Source: Sphaerothrix epifaneia (GTDB lineage: Bacteria; Cyanobacteriota; Cyanobacteriia; Phormidesmidales; Phormidesmidaceae). Taken from it: a stretch of DNA of 64,000 nucleotides. The notes below the pieces were generated by a model that worked only from the letters and a program-made list of their open reading frames with translations, did no database searches and had not been told where the DNA came from. Position 1 is the first letter of the stretch. Every line of letters begins with the position of its first letter. The position numbers were made by a program, and so were the translations under genes. Positions 1 to 8,523 of this stretch are shown piece by piece. Where the stretch lies: positions 1 to 64,000 of the forward strand of contig NZ_JBHZOL010000095.1 in NCBI RefSeq assembly GCF_042788235.1, written 5' to 3'.

Positions 1-3
1 CCC

Positions 4-993
4 ATGCCCAACCGCATCGACTACCTGCGCATTAGCCTCATCGATCGCTGCAATTTCCGCTGCCAGTACTGTATGCCAGAAGGCGAAGACCTGGCTTATG
101 TGCGACAGCAAGACTGGCTGACGCTAGATGAACTCCTCACCTTACTCAAAGCGGTTTTTATTCCTTTGGGGTTTACCCGCTTTCGGCTCACGGGGGGAGA
201 ACCGCTCTTGCGACCAGATGTGGTCGAGATTGTGCGAGCGATCGCCGCTTTACCCGAAACGGCGGATCTGGCGATGACCACCAATGCCTTTCTGCTGGCT
301 GACAAAGCAGCAGCCCTCTATCAGGCAGGTTTGCGCCGTATCAACATCAGCTTAGATTCTTTAGATCCCACCATTTTTCAACAGATTGTGGGCGGTCGAG
401 GGCGATCGCGCTGGTACGAAGTTTGGCAAGGCATTCAAACGGCGCATCGCGTGGGCTTTGCCCCCCTGAAGCTCAATGTGGTGGTGATCCCAGGGGTCAA
501 CGACCATGAAGTGATGGAGTTGGCAGCCTTGACCTTAGAACGAGAATGGCATGTCCGCTTTATTGAATTTATGCCCATTGGTAATGGGGCACTCTTTGGT
601 GAAAAAGGCTGGATTGACTCTGAAGCGATTCGGCAACAAATTCGCGATCGCTGGGGGTTAGTCGATGCTGCGGTGCGCGGCAACGGCCCAGCCGATGTCT
701 TTCAAATTCCAGGTGCTAAGGGAACGGTAGGCTTTATCAGCCAAATGTCTGAATGTTTCTGCGATCGCTGCAACCGTATGCGCCTGTCAGCCGATGGCTG
801 GCTACGCCCCTGTCTGCTCAACGAAATTGGGCAGGTTAACCTGCGATCGCTGCTGCGAACCGGAACGCCGATGACAGAAATTCGCGATCGCGTCGCCCAT
901 TTAGTAGACATTAAGCCAGAGATTAACTACAAACAGCGAGAGTCCGGCACTTTAGGCACCTATAGCCGCACGATGTCTCAAATTGGTGGCTAG
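4..993 (+). CDS. moaA: GTP 3',8-cyclase MoaA
   Basis: Radical-SAM enzyme that, with MoaC, converts GTP to cyclic pyranopterin monophosphate, the first step of molybdenum cofactor synthesis in the cytoplasm. The N-terminal cluster motif CxxxCxxC is C16, C20, C23. The C-terminal GTP-binding cluster cysteines are C253, C256 and C270. The protein ends in the conserved Gly-Gly tail, which MoaA needs for activity. The 329-residue length matches the family. The short lead before 'DYLRIS' is as in other cyanobacterial MoaA proteins, so the start at base 4 is plausible although it lies at the window edge. moaC is about 24 kb away, so the pathway genes are not in one operon here. Confidence 0.95.
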   Translation: MPNRIDYLRISLIDRCNFRCQYCMPEGEDLAYVRQQDWLTLDELLTLLKAVFIPLGFTRFRLTGGEPLLRPDVVEIVRAIAALPETADLAMTTNAFLLADKAAALYQAGLRRINISLDSLDPTIFQQIVGGRGRSRWYEVWQGIQTAHRVGFAPLKLNVVVIPGVNDHEVMELAALTLEREWHVRFIEFMPIGNGALFGEKGWIDSEAIRQQIRDRWGLVDAAVRGNGPADVFQIPGAKGTVGFISQMSECFCDRCNRMRLSADGWLRPCLLNEIGQVNLRSLLRTGTPMTEIRDRVAHLVDIKPEINYKQRESGTLGTYSRTMSQIGG

Positions 994-1077
994 GATTCTG
1001 CCCAAAAAAGTAAGGTTTCTCATTCCTCAAAAACACTCCCGTTGCATCCGTCAACTGCAAGTGACAGGCTACTTAGG

Positions 1078-1893
1078 ATGAATAGTGAAATCAAGCAGCA
1101 ACTCGCCGGATACTACAGTGGCCGCAGCGCTACCTACGATAGCGAGAGCGACTTTCATCCGCGTTTAGCGCAGCATTTGGTCAACCAAGCGAAGCTAAAA
1201 CCCGCTCAGCGGGTTGTCGATATGGCAACGGGTACCGGACTGGTGGCGATCGCCGCCGCCCAACAAGTCGGGACTCAAGGATATGTTTTGGGCATCGATT
1301 TTGCCGCTGAAATGATCCAGCAAGCTGCCCAAAAAGCACAAGCGCTAGGGCTAAACAACTTGCAACTGCGTCTGGCAGACGTGGAAACTATCAAGCTGCC
1401 ACCCGCTGATTTTGACGTTGTCTTTTGCTGCTCAGCGCTGGTCTTGCTCAGTGACATTCCGGCTGCTTTACAGCACTGGTACACGCTCCTGCGGCCAGGG
1501 GGGCAGCTAGCCGTTAATGGCTTTTCAGACTACGCCTTTGTCGCTAGCATGGTGATGAATCGGGTTGCTGCCCGTTACGGCGTCAAACTTAGAGATTGGA
1601 ACCAGCCCACAGGAACGCCAGCACGCTTTCAGCAGCTTTTGACAGCAGCAGGTTTTCGGCATGTTCAAATTACCGCCAAACAGTTTGGCGGTTACCTCAG
1701 CCTAGAAGACTTACAACGGTGGTGGCGACTACCCAGCGATCGCCCAAATCCTTTCGATCGTCCCCTTTTAGCCCTTTCTCAGCTTCAGCTTAACCAGCTT
1801 AAACAAGAATATTTTGCTGAACTAAAAGCGATCGCCACTCCCCAAGGCGTTTGGAATGACATCACTACCTACACCGCGATCGCCCGCAAATAA
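1078..1893 (+). CDS. Class I SAM-dependent methyltransferase
   Basis: Predicted cytoplasmic methyltransferase of unknown substrate, 271 residues from the ATG at 1078. An in-frame TTG at 1042 would add 12 residues that look unlike a protein start. Motif I is 'VVDMATGTGL', followed by an acidic residue at the end of strand 2 ('LGIDFAAEM') and the post-motif 'LRPGGQLAVNGF'. These mark a Rossmann-type SAM fold (Methyltransf_11/25 type). The downstream half beyond about residue 160 is a cap region I do not recognise. The gene stands alone between moaA and rpsD (convergent with rpsD). The substrate cannot be read from the sequence. Confidence 0.8.
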   Translation: MNSEIKQQLAGYYSGRSATYDSESDFHPRLAQHLVNQAKLKPAQRVVDMATGTGLVAIAAAQQVGTQGYVLGIDFAAEMIQQAAQKAQALGLNNLQLRLADVETIKLPPADFDVVFCCSALVLLSDIPAALQHWYTLLRPGGQLAVNGFSDYAFVASMVMNRVAARYGVKLRDWNQPTGTPARFQQLLTAAGFRHVQITAKQFGGYLSLEDLQRWWRLPSDRPNPFDRPLLALSQLQLNQLKQEYFAELKAIATPQGVWNDITTYTAIARK

Positions 1894-1940
1894 AGCTGTA
1901 GCCACCCGCGTTGAGACACTTTTGAGACACTTCAAGTGCT

Positions 1941-1991
1941 GCAAGCGCTGACACCAACCCCTCATTCTGCCCTCACCCTTCTGCCTTTAGC
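1941..1991 (+). repeat. Partial copy of a dispersed intergenic repeat
   Basis: Contains the motif TTCTGCC..CCTTCTGCCTTTAGC found in related form at 13793-13840, 36732-36790 (minus strand), 43668-43710 and 48398-48446. This copy preserves the pyrimidine-rich 3' half best. It lies just after the stop of the methyltransferase gene, as do several other copies near gene ends. Confidence 0.4.
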
Positions 1992-1998
1992 GATAAAT

Positions 1999-2029
1999 AA
2001 CCCCCCAGGACTGACGGATCCGGGGGGCT
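1999..2029 (-). terminator. Rho-independent terminator of rpsD
   Basis: Hairpin with a C6/G6 stem (2001-2006 with 2022-2027). Read on the minus strand it is followed by TTATTT. It lies about 90 bases after the rpsD stop codon and fits an intrinsic terminator for that gene. Confidence 0.65.
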
Positions 2030-2118
2030 TGAGGAAAACTTTTATCACTTGCGCGGTAAGAATTTGAGTACGCCCACTTGCTATCAGCCAGCGAAAATCC
2101 AGTGGCTGAATTGGCAAT

Positions 2119-2727
2119 CTAAGCTTGACGAGAGTAGTACTCAACCACAAGCAGTTCGTTGATGTTAAGCGCAATCCACTCACGCTCAATCACACCATTG
2201 ACCTTGCCAGTCAGCTTGCCTTTATCAAATTCCAGATGGCTTGGTAAGTTTGCCAAACCTGGAAACTCTAGATTGGCTTCAACTAGCTTGCGAGAATTGT
2301 CTTTGTCTCGCACACTGATGACATCACCCGGACGGCACTGATAGCTAGGAATACTCAGCACTCGGCCATTGATGGTGACATGACCGTGGTTCACCAACTG
2401 ACGAGCAGAGGGAATCGTAGGTGCCATGCCCAACCGAAAGATCGTATTGTCTAAGCGCATCTCTAAGAGCTGCAACAAGACTTGTCCGGTTGATCCCCCA
2501 GCGCGACGCGCCTTCTTTACATAGCGCAGTAGCTGCTTTTCAGTTAAGCCATAGTTGAAACGCAGCTTTTGCTTTTCTTCTAGTCGAATAGCATATTCAG
2601 ACTTTTTCTTGCGAGCCTGACCATGCTGTCCGGGTGGATAAGCCTTCCGAGGAGACTTACGAGTCAGTCCTGGAAGTTCTCCCAGTCGGCGTACAACCCT
2701 GAGGCGAGGGCCTCTATATCGCGCCAT
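2119..2727 (-). CDS. rpsD: 30S ribosomal protein S4
   Basis: Primary 16S rRNA-binding protein that nucleates assembly of the small subunit body and forms part of the mRNA entry site. The protein has 202 residues, starts 'MARYRGPRLRVVRRLGELPG' as in cyanobacterial and plastid S4, and has the lysine/arginine-rich N-terminal globule ('KSPRKAYPPGQHGQ'). It then has an S4 RNA-binding domain at about residues 90-155 ('MRLDNTIFRLGMAPTIPSAR', 'LVNHGHVTINGR'). It ends in the typical 'VVEYYSRQA'. The gene is monocistronic, as usual in cyanobacteria, with a terminator hairpin after it. Confidence 0.98.
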   Translation of the reverse strand: MARYRGPRLRVVRRLGELPGLTRKSPRKAYPPGQHGQARKKKSEYAIRLEEKQKLRFNYGLTEKQLLRYVKKARRAGGSTGQVLLQLLEMRLDNTIFRLGMAPTIPSARQLVNHGHVTINGRVLSIPSYQCRPGDVISVRDKDNSRKLVEANLEFPGLANLPSHLEFDKGKLTGKVNGVIEREWIALNINELLVVEYYSRQA

Positions 2728-2778
2728 GTAGCTTTCTCTCCGTTAAATTCTTTCCAAAGTCACCATTATACACCAGCC

Positions 2779-3897
2779 TTAAGCATTCGCTCTATTTACA
2801 AAACCAGAAAATCCCAGCTCGTTTACCCGATTCCAAGCGTAGACCTCGTCGCGAAACTGTTTCCATTGTTCGTAGATCGAGCGAAAGGTAGCATCGCTGC
2901 TCGCATTTTCTTCGTACAGTTCAAAGGCTGCCTTCTCTGCTGCTGTCATAATTTCTGGGCTGTAAGCAACCAACTGGGTGCCCTTGTCTAAGAGACGCTG
3001 GAGCGCTGCCCCGTTAAGCGCGTCATATTGAGACAGCATGTTTAAGTTGGCTTCATAGGTGGCCGTTTTGAGCACTTCTTGATATTCGCTGGGTAAATTG
3101 TTCCACTGGTCTAAATTCACCTGTAGCTCCAACGTAGCTCCTGGCTCCCACCAGCCTGGATAGTAATAAAATTCAGCCGCTTCATTCAGACCGAGCTTTT
3201 CGTCATCATAAGGGCCAACCCACTCTGCAGCATCGATCGCGCCGCGATCTAGAGCCAGATAAATTTCACCCCCTGGCAAGACCTGCACGTTGACCCCCAA
3301 CCGCGCCATGACTTCACCTCCCAACCCAGGAATGCGCATTTTCAATCCCTGCAAATCGCTGGTAGAGCGAATCTCACGCTTAAACCATCCTCCCATTTGC
3401 GTACCCGTATTTCCGGCAGGAAAGTTAATGACGCCGAAGTCAGCATAAAGCTGGTGCATAGCAGCTAGCCCGCCGCCATGATAAAACCAGGCATTTTGCT
3501 GCTGGGCATTGAGGCCAAAAGGAACCGTCGTGCCAAAGGCCAGGGCTGGATTTTTGCCCACGTAGTAATAGCTAGCGGTATGACCGCATTCGACCGTACC
3601 CGCCTGCACGGCGTCGAGTACCTGTAGCCCCGGAACAATCTCACCCGCTGCAAACGGCTCTAGAACAAATTTGCCGCTCGTCATCTGGCGGACGCGCTCA
3701 GCAATGGTTTGGGCACCGCCGAAGATCGTATCGAGTGACTGGGGCCAACTGGTTGCCATACGCCAGCGAATAGTGGGCAGGGCTGAGGCTGAGTCCGATT
3801 GAGCCACGGTGGGATCGCCCGCTTGACCACAGGCGGCCAGCACGGTAGCTGTGCCAGCGCTGACGGCGGCGTAATTAATCAGTTGTCTTCGCTTCAT
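2779..3897 (-). CDS. TRAP-type periplasmic solute-binding lipoprotein (TakP/DctP family)
   Basis: Predicted extracytoplasmic binding protein for a tripartite ATP-independent (TRAP) transporter, probably for a 2-oxoacid or similar carboxylate. The N-terminus 'MKRRQLINYAAV' has a twin arginine. The hydrophobic stretch ends in the lipobox 'LAAC' (Cys 23), suggesting export and lipid anchoring. The body has the DctP-family features 'LKMRIPGLGGEV', 'GAIDAAEW' and 'YYPGWWEPG'; the last resembles the ligand pocket of TakP-type proteins. No DctQ or DctM membrane subunit is encoded nearby, so its partner must be elsewhere. The ligand assignment is inference. Confidence 0.85.
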   Translation of the reverse strand: MKRRQLINYAAVSAGTATVLAACGQAGDPTVAQSDSASALPTIRWRMATSWPQSLDTIFGGAQTIAERVRQMTSGKFVLEPFAAGEIVPGLQVLDAVQAGTVECGHTASYYYVGKNPALAFGTTVPFGLNAQQQNAWFYHGGGLAAMHQLYADFGVINFPAGNTGTQMGGWFKREIRSTSDLQGLKMRIPGLGGEVMARLGVNVQVLPGGEIYLALDRGAIDAAEWVGPYDDEKLGLNEAAEFYYYPGWWEPGATLELQVNLDQWNNLPSEYQEVLKTATYEANLNMLSQYDALNGAALQRLLDKGTQLVAYSPEIMTAAEKAAFELYEENASSDATFRSIYEQWKQFRDEVYAWNRVNELGFSGFVNRANA

Positions 3898-4014
3898 GGC
3901 TAAACAGAAGATTATTGAAGTGTTTTAGTATCTGATGACACATTTAAGCACTCCGCTTTGGTTATCTCGCAACCGCAGCAGAAATCTTTGCGAACTGGCT
4001 TATCTAAAGGACGG

Positions 4015-6255
4015 CTACGATCGCCGCTGCTCGGCCTGGATGATGGCGCGATGGGTTGACTCTATGGCGTCTACTTCAACTGAAATAGAGCTAATGCCGA
4101 GTTCAACTAAGTACCTCACCATTTCGGGGTAGCGCACTGGAGCTTGGCCACAAATTGAGCAAGGTAGCTGTAGCTGTTGGGCTGTTTGCATGAGCTGTGC
4201 GATCGCGGCTAAAACAGCAGGATGGGATTCTGTATAGAGTTCTGAAAATTCTGGGCGATCGCGATCGACCCCAAGCAAAAGCTGGGTCAAATCGTTTGTG
4301 CCAATGGCAATGCCCCGAATGCCCGCTTGGGCGTAAGCTGACAGCAAAAAAAGCACTGAAGGCACCTCTGCCATTAGCCAAAGCTGAAACTGAGCTTGCT
4401 GCCAAAGCCCGATCTGTTCGCAACGTTGGCGGCAAAAGTGGACTTCTTCAACTGTTCGCACAAAAGGCAGCATAAGCTGAACGTTGGTTAGTCCTGACTG
4501 ATAGACCTGCTGAATAGCTTTAAGTTCAATGTCAAACAAAGCCGGATAGTGCTGATAGCGCCAGGCTCCCCGCAGACCCAACATGGGGTTAGCCTCAGTC
4601 GGTGGGCTACCCTTCAAGTCCTGAAATTCGTGGGAGCGTAAATCGAGAGAACGATAACGAACTGGGCGGGGGGAGAATGCTTTGGCAAATAGGCTCAGAC
4701 GATTGGCAATACGCGTGGTTAATTCGTCGTGCCAGTTTTGCTTTAACCAGTAGTCAGGATGCTGCTGCTCTAACAAGGGAAGCAGCATTAGCTCTGAACG
4801 CAGGAGGCCGATGCCATCTACGGGTACTGCTATTTGCTTTAACGGGGTCAGGCTAGCGGGCTGGCTGAGATTGACCAACAGTTCGGTATAGAGCCTTTTA
4901 GCGCTAAGCCGCTGCTGGGGTTGGGGAAATTGGGCGATCGCGGCTGGCAACGCCGTTTTAGACACCAAGCCGCGATCGCCATCAATCCAAACGTTGTCGC
5001 CCGTTGAAAGCTGCTGGGTAGCCTGGGCAACGCCGACGACTGCCGGAATACCCAGTTCTCGCGCCAGAATAGCGCCGTGGGAAGTTAAGCCGCCCTTTTC
5101 GGTAATTACCCCGGCCACTTGCTGTAAGGCCGGGAGCCAATCGGGCAAGAGCTGAGCCGCCACCACAATTTGCCCAGCTAAAGCGGGTAGCTCAGGCGAT
5201 CGCAGCACAATGGTTCGGCCATTGGCCTGACCGGGGGCTGCCGCCAAGCCCGTGAGTAGCGTCGGGTGAGTTGGCGTCGATGAAGCACTCGCAGGGGCTA
5301 TGACGGGCGATCGCCAGGTTTGAGGCTGCCCCTGCGTCAAGTAGAGATCGCCTGACGCCGTCATTAACCATTCCAGTTCTAAAGCAGTCCCCAAAATAGT
5401 TTCTGTCCGCTGAGCCAACCGCATCAGATCGTCTAGGTCGTCTTCACTTAGCTCCGGGTGGATCTCGGCGGCTAACCAGTGAGGCACGAGACAGCTAGCT
5501 GAAACGCCGGGATCAGCCACCTGATGGCGTAACAACTGCCGCCCTAACTGTCGGTCACGAAGCTGCCCCTGCTCAATGGAGTAGCGGGTAGGAATCGCCT
5601 CTCCTTGCGTCAGTGTCTTACCCAAGCCTGACACAACCCAAATTTGCGTGCGATCCTGACTGCGCTGTAACCGCCCTGCAAAACTGGCTGGCAGTAACGG
5701 CTGAATGAGAACAGCTAGCTGAATATCTTGTATTTGAATCTGCGATCGCTGCCAGTAAAACAGGCTTTTAGCACTAAAAACCTCAGCCCAAATGGTCTTC
5801 AGGGTAGTACACAATGCCGCTGGTGTAGCCCAACACGTTTGCGCGGGTAGTAAGCCACCCAACGCCGCCAAACTGAGGGGCGAAGTCCTTTTGGCTAAAC
5901 TCACTGAAGGTCTGAGAATCAACGCCTGGTTCGCCAACAAATTTACCAGCGGTTGCCCCGACCACTGTAGCGGCGTGGCTTGCAAGGCTTGCTGAATTCG
6001 TCCGGCTACAGCCTGTAGTTGTAGCGCATTGCCAATATTGAGATGGAGCGACGAGGTCGATAGATCGGCCAAAAAAGGTTCTAAACGACTGGTCGCTTCA
6101 ATAAACTGGCGAAAACTAAGAGGCAAGACAACCCAGCCTGGGGCAATTTGCTCTCCTTGCTGAGCCAACTGGCTAAGATAAAAAATCTTGTCACCGACGA
6201 GAAAGCGATCCGCTGGAGACAGGTGATTGAGTTGGCGAAGTTGAATCGTTTCCAC
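4015..6255 (-). CDS. PEP-synthase-like phosphotransfer protein with degenerate ATP-binding part
   Basis: 746 residues, related to phosphoenolpyruvate synthase (PpsA) but shorter than the usual 790-840. Residues 15-320 look like a worn PPDK N-terminal ATP-grasp region. 'VGDKIFYLSQL' keeps the first lysine and 'LRPSVS' replaces the usual RSS motif, while the expected 'QARP' is 'TQGQP' (307-311). The swivelling phosphohistidine domain is intact ('GGLTSHGAILARELGIP', His393). So is the C-terminal PEP barrel: 'LLRSELMLL', 'NPMLGLRGAWRY', 'IAIGTNDLTQLLLGVDRD', and catalytic-type Cys702 in 'SICGQAP'. Phospho-transfer to PEP or pyruvate may survive while ATP use is doubtful. It could be an alternative PEP-utilising enzyme rather than PpsA. 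Confidence 0.75.
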   Translation of the reverse strand: METIQLRQLNHLSPADRFLVGDKIFYLSQLAQQGEQIAPGWVVLPLSFRQFIEATSRLEPFLADLSTSSLHLNIGNALQLQAVAGRIQQALQATPLQWSGQPLVNLLANQALILRPSVSLAKRTSPLSLAALGGLLPAQTCWATPAALCTTLKTIWAEVFSAKSLFYWQRSQIQIQDIQLAVLIQPLLPASFAGRLQRSQDRTQIWVVSGLGKTLTQGEAIPTRYSIEQGQLRDRQLGRQLLRHQVADPGVSASCLVPHWLAAEIHPELSEDDLDDLMRLAQRTETILGTALELEWLMTASGDLYLTQGQPQTWRSPVIAPASASSTPTHPTLLTGLAAAPGQANGRTIVLRSPELPALAGQIVVAAQLLPDWLPALQQVAGVITEKGGLTSHGAILARELGIPAVVGVAQATQQLSTGDNVWIDGDRGLVSKTALPAAIAQFPQPQQRLSAKRLYTELLVNLSQPASLTPLKQIAVPVDGIGLLRSELMLLPLLEQQHPDYWLKQNWHDELTTRIANRLSLFAKAFSPRPVRYRSLDLRSHEFQDLKGSPPTEANPMLGLRGAWRYQHYPALFDIELKAIQQVYQSGLTNVQLMLPFVRTVEEVHFCRQRCEQIGLWQQAQFQLWLMAEVPSVLFLLSAYAQAGIRGIAIGTNDLTQLLLGVDRDRPEFSELYTESHPAVLAAIAQLMQTAQQLQLPCSICGQAPVRYPEMVRYLVELGISSISVEVDAIESTHRAIIQAEQRRS

Positions 6256-6359
6256 GCTGACACCTCAGCAGCAGCCCTAGCTGCGCCTGTCTCTAACTAG
6301 GATGAGCAATCCTCTATTAGCAAGTTTAAATCAGCCGCTGGTCAATCTCTGGTTTAGCC

Positions 6360-7151
6360 TTAAGCAGGCTGCGTTTCTGCCAGATAAACATGGGTGGTGT
6401 AGAACAAGTCAATCCGGTCGCGATCGCCTGCGAAGTCCTCGTACAAATGTTTCAGCTCAGCAACCAACTGCTGATAGGCTTCCCCTTGTTGGGGCACGTA
6501 GGAAGAACTGCGGCAACGCCCTAGTAAAGCAGTTAAGTTCAAGGCTTGGCGATAGGCATAGGTGTGGTGCCGGAAAGAACCCAACAGAGGGCTAGCTTCA
6601 ACCACATCTAAAGCCCGTCGATGTTCATGATGGGGGTAGCGGTTGCCAGTAGCCTGACGCACCATCTGACTGTAGGCGGCGGTAAAAGCGTCTGATTCGT
6701 CGCGATCGTTCCATACCAAGGCCAAACGGCCTGCAGGGCGCAAAATACGGTGAAATTCTTGCAAGCTAGCTTCGGGATGAAACCAGTGAAACGACTGAAA
6801 GCAAGTCACTAAATCTAGCGAACCGCGCATCAGCCCCGTCGCCTCTGCGGTTGCCGTTTGGTAAGTAACTAGAGGATGGGGAATGGCCGCCTGCTGCATG
6901 GCGGCATTTGGCTCAATGGCGATGACTTGTGCTCCGGCTTCGGCCAGCAATCGAGCCGCAATACCTGTTCCAGCACCGATGTCAGCCGCCCGAATCGGTG
7001 GCGATAGCTCGGCTAAAACATCAGCGATCGCAGCCGTTGGGTAGCTAGGTCGATACCGCGCATAGTCATCCGCCCGTTGAGAAAACCTATCTAAAGGATT
7101 TTGCTGGTAAAGCGGTGCTGACAAAGGGTCTTGAGCTGAAAAGCTGTTCAT
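6360..7151 (-). CDS. Class I SAM-dependent methyltransferase
   Basis: 263 residues. 'RFSQRADDYARYRPSYP' near the start followed by 'AADIGAGTGIAARLLAEAG' (motif I), 'VIAIEPNAAMQQAA' (motif II) and 'CFQSFHWFHPEASLQEFHRIL' spread over residues 20-145 is typical of the YcgJ/Methyltransf_11-type family. The FQ/HWF motif recurs in this subfamily. Substrate unknown. It is transcribed alone and divergently from the twin-repeat protein gene at 7408. The ATG at 7151 is the only sensible start. Confidence 0.82.
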   Translation of the reverse strand: MNSFSAQDPLSAPLYQQNPLDRFSQRADDYARYRPSYPTAAIADVLAELSPPIRAADIGAGTGIAARLLAEAGAQVIAIEPNAAMQQAAIPHPLVTYQTATAEATGLMRGSLDLVTCFQSFHWFHPEASLQEFHRILRPAGRLALVWNDRDESDAFTAAYSQMVRQATGNRYPHHEHRRALDVVEASPLLGSFRHHTYAYRQALNLTALLGRCRSSSYVPQQGEAYQQLVAELKHLYEDFAGDRDRIDLFYTTHVYLAETQPA

Positions 7152-7407
7152 AGACGATTACCCAACGGTTCAAGACGTTTAGCCTAGATAGTAGCCGACA
7201 AGTCTGAAAAATATGTTAAGAAAGTTAACCAGGGGGCACGCTGACTGTATACCCTCGTCATCTGCCAGCATTCACTGGCTAAAGCAGCGGGTTGTGAGGC
7301 GAGTCGTCAAAAATTTACGCTCGGCAAAAACGCTGGTCACAACCTTGGCGGCGGATTCAACGCCAAGTAAACAGGCTTTTGCCCTTATTTATCGCTATAG
7401 AGACTTA

Positions 7408-8010
7408 ATGCTCGTGCAACCGTCTACTCCTTCCTCCATCGCGCCTGCTCAAAAAATTGCTCAGTGTCGCCTGCTGCTCGGTCGAGAGCAGTATAGCCCC
7501 TGCCATATTGTGGTTGCTGATGTGGAAAAGCGGCTAGCGGCGATCGCCTTAGACGGTAAGTTTTATAGCTTTTTCAAAAGTGTGCCAGAAGGCAGCAAAG
7601 CCCTCAAAATTGCGGCGATTTTGAGTGGTCGGGGTGAAGAAGTGGTGATTACGCAAACACCTAAAGGCTATGCGGCGTGGCTGCAAGAACCCGGTGCCCA
7701 ACTTGCTCCGGCCAAGCAGATGCGGCCTATTTCTCCTGTATTTGGGCCTTCTCCCTGTACCGTCTTACGCGATCGCGCCTTGTTTCAACCCTGCCGACTA
7801 AGCGTTAGCGATCTCGCAGCCCCCCTCGTCGGCATTCAGTTTCAAGACAGCCTCTACAGTCTCTATCGCAAAGAAAAAAATGCTGACGAAGCGATTAAAA
7901 TTGCAGCCAAGCTTTCGCAACACAGCGACGAAGTGGTCGTTATCTGTGCCAAAGAAAACTATGTTATCTGCGTTTTAGAGCCAACGGCTGTTATCTTTAG
8001 TGACGATTAA
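7408..8010 (+). CDS. Conserved hypothetical protein with two internal repeats
   Basis: 200 residues from the ATG at 7408; the open frame continues upstream to 7213, but that part has no protein-like features. No family is recognised. The protein is an internal duplication: residues about 20-97 and 117-194 align. Shared features are a Cys at the repeat start, a 'PC' ten residues on, 'VxDxxxxLxxI', a 'YSxxxK' stretch, 'KIAAxLS', 'EVVxI' and a closing 'LxEPxA' or 'LEPTA'. The spacing is nearly constant and the linker is rich in proline. There is no signal peptide or membrane segment, so a cytoplasmic protein with two copies of a small alpha/beta domain is likely. Confidence 0.65.
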   Translation: MLVQPSTPSSIAPAQKIAQCRLLLGREQYSPCHIVVADVEKRLAAIALDGKFYSFFKSVPEGSKALKIAAILSGRGEEVVITQTPKGYAAWLQEPGAQLAPAKQMRPISPVFGPSPCTVLRDRALFQPCRLSVSDLAAPLVGIQFQDSLYSLYRKEKNADEAIKIAAKLSQHSDEVVVICAKENYVICVLEPTAVIFSDD

Positions 8011-8034
8011 AAGCCACCCCCCAAGGTCGCCCTT

Positions 8035-8379
8035 TTATGAACTGCGACCGGGAAGAATAGGCACCTCAACCGCCTGACGGAAGCGCTCGACACTCTCATC
8101 AAAGTCAATTGGCAAAACGGCTACCACGTTTTCGTGAGGACGCGGAATAATTACCCAGGTTTCTAAAACACCCCCAGGGGCGTTTTCAGCCGCTTCTACC
8201 CCGGCTGCCATTGCTGCTTTAACTTCAGAGATATCCCCTCGGATATTGACGACAAATCGAGCGCTCCCCGCCCGAATGTAGTTAACCAACGTTACCCGCC
8301 CTGCCTTGACCATGGCATCTGCTGCTGCCAGCACAGGCGGAAAACCTTTTGTTTCAAGTGAGCCAACAGCTTGTGGCAT
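8035..8379 (-). CDS. ccmK: Carboxysome shell hexamer protein, CcmK4-like
   Basis: Single BMC (Pfam00936) domain protein of 114 residues that forms hexameric facets of the beta-carboxysome shell. The sequence has 'GFPPVLAAADAMVKAGRVTL', the pore-side 'YIRAGSARFVV' and 'WVIIPRPHENVVAVLPIDF'. These match CcmK4 better than CcmK1/K2, which have KIGSGR at the pore. The start at 8379 is supported by AAGGAG seven bases upstream; a further upstream in-frame start would add an unlikely leader. It stands alone, away from any ccm operon or a ccmK3 partner, and lies 3' of a Zur-like gene. Confidence 0.93.
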   Translation of the reverse strand: MPQAVGSLETKGFPPVLAAADAMVKAGRVTLVNYIRAGSARFVVNIRGDISEVKAAMAAGVEAAENAPGGVLETWVIIPRPHENVVAVLPIDFDESVERFRQAVEVPILPGRSS

Positions 8380-8523
8380 TGTCAATCTCCTTTGCAAGGT
8401 ATCGTTTTTACAGCCAAACCTCATTGTACGAGGCGAAGTGGGTCAAGATTAAAAAGTGACGAAATTAAAATAAAAAATCTTAGGGTTCAATAAAACTGAT
8501 ACATTTGGTGATTCTTGACCGGG

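Noticed and set aside
2623..2991. Plus-strand frame spanning the rpsD start and the TRAP binding protein end
   Set aside because: Antisense to two certain genes; no motif.
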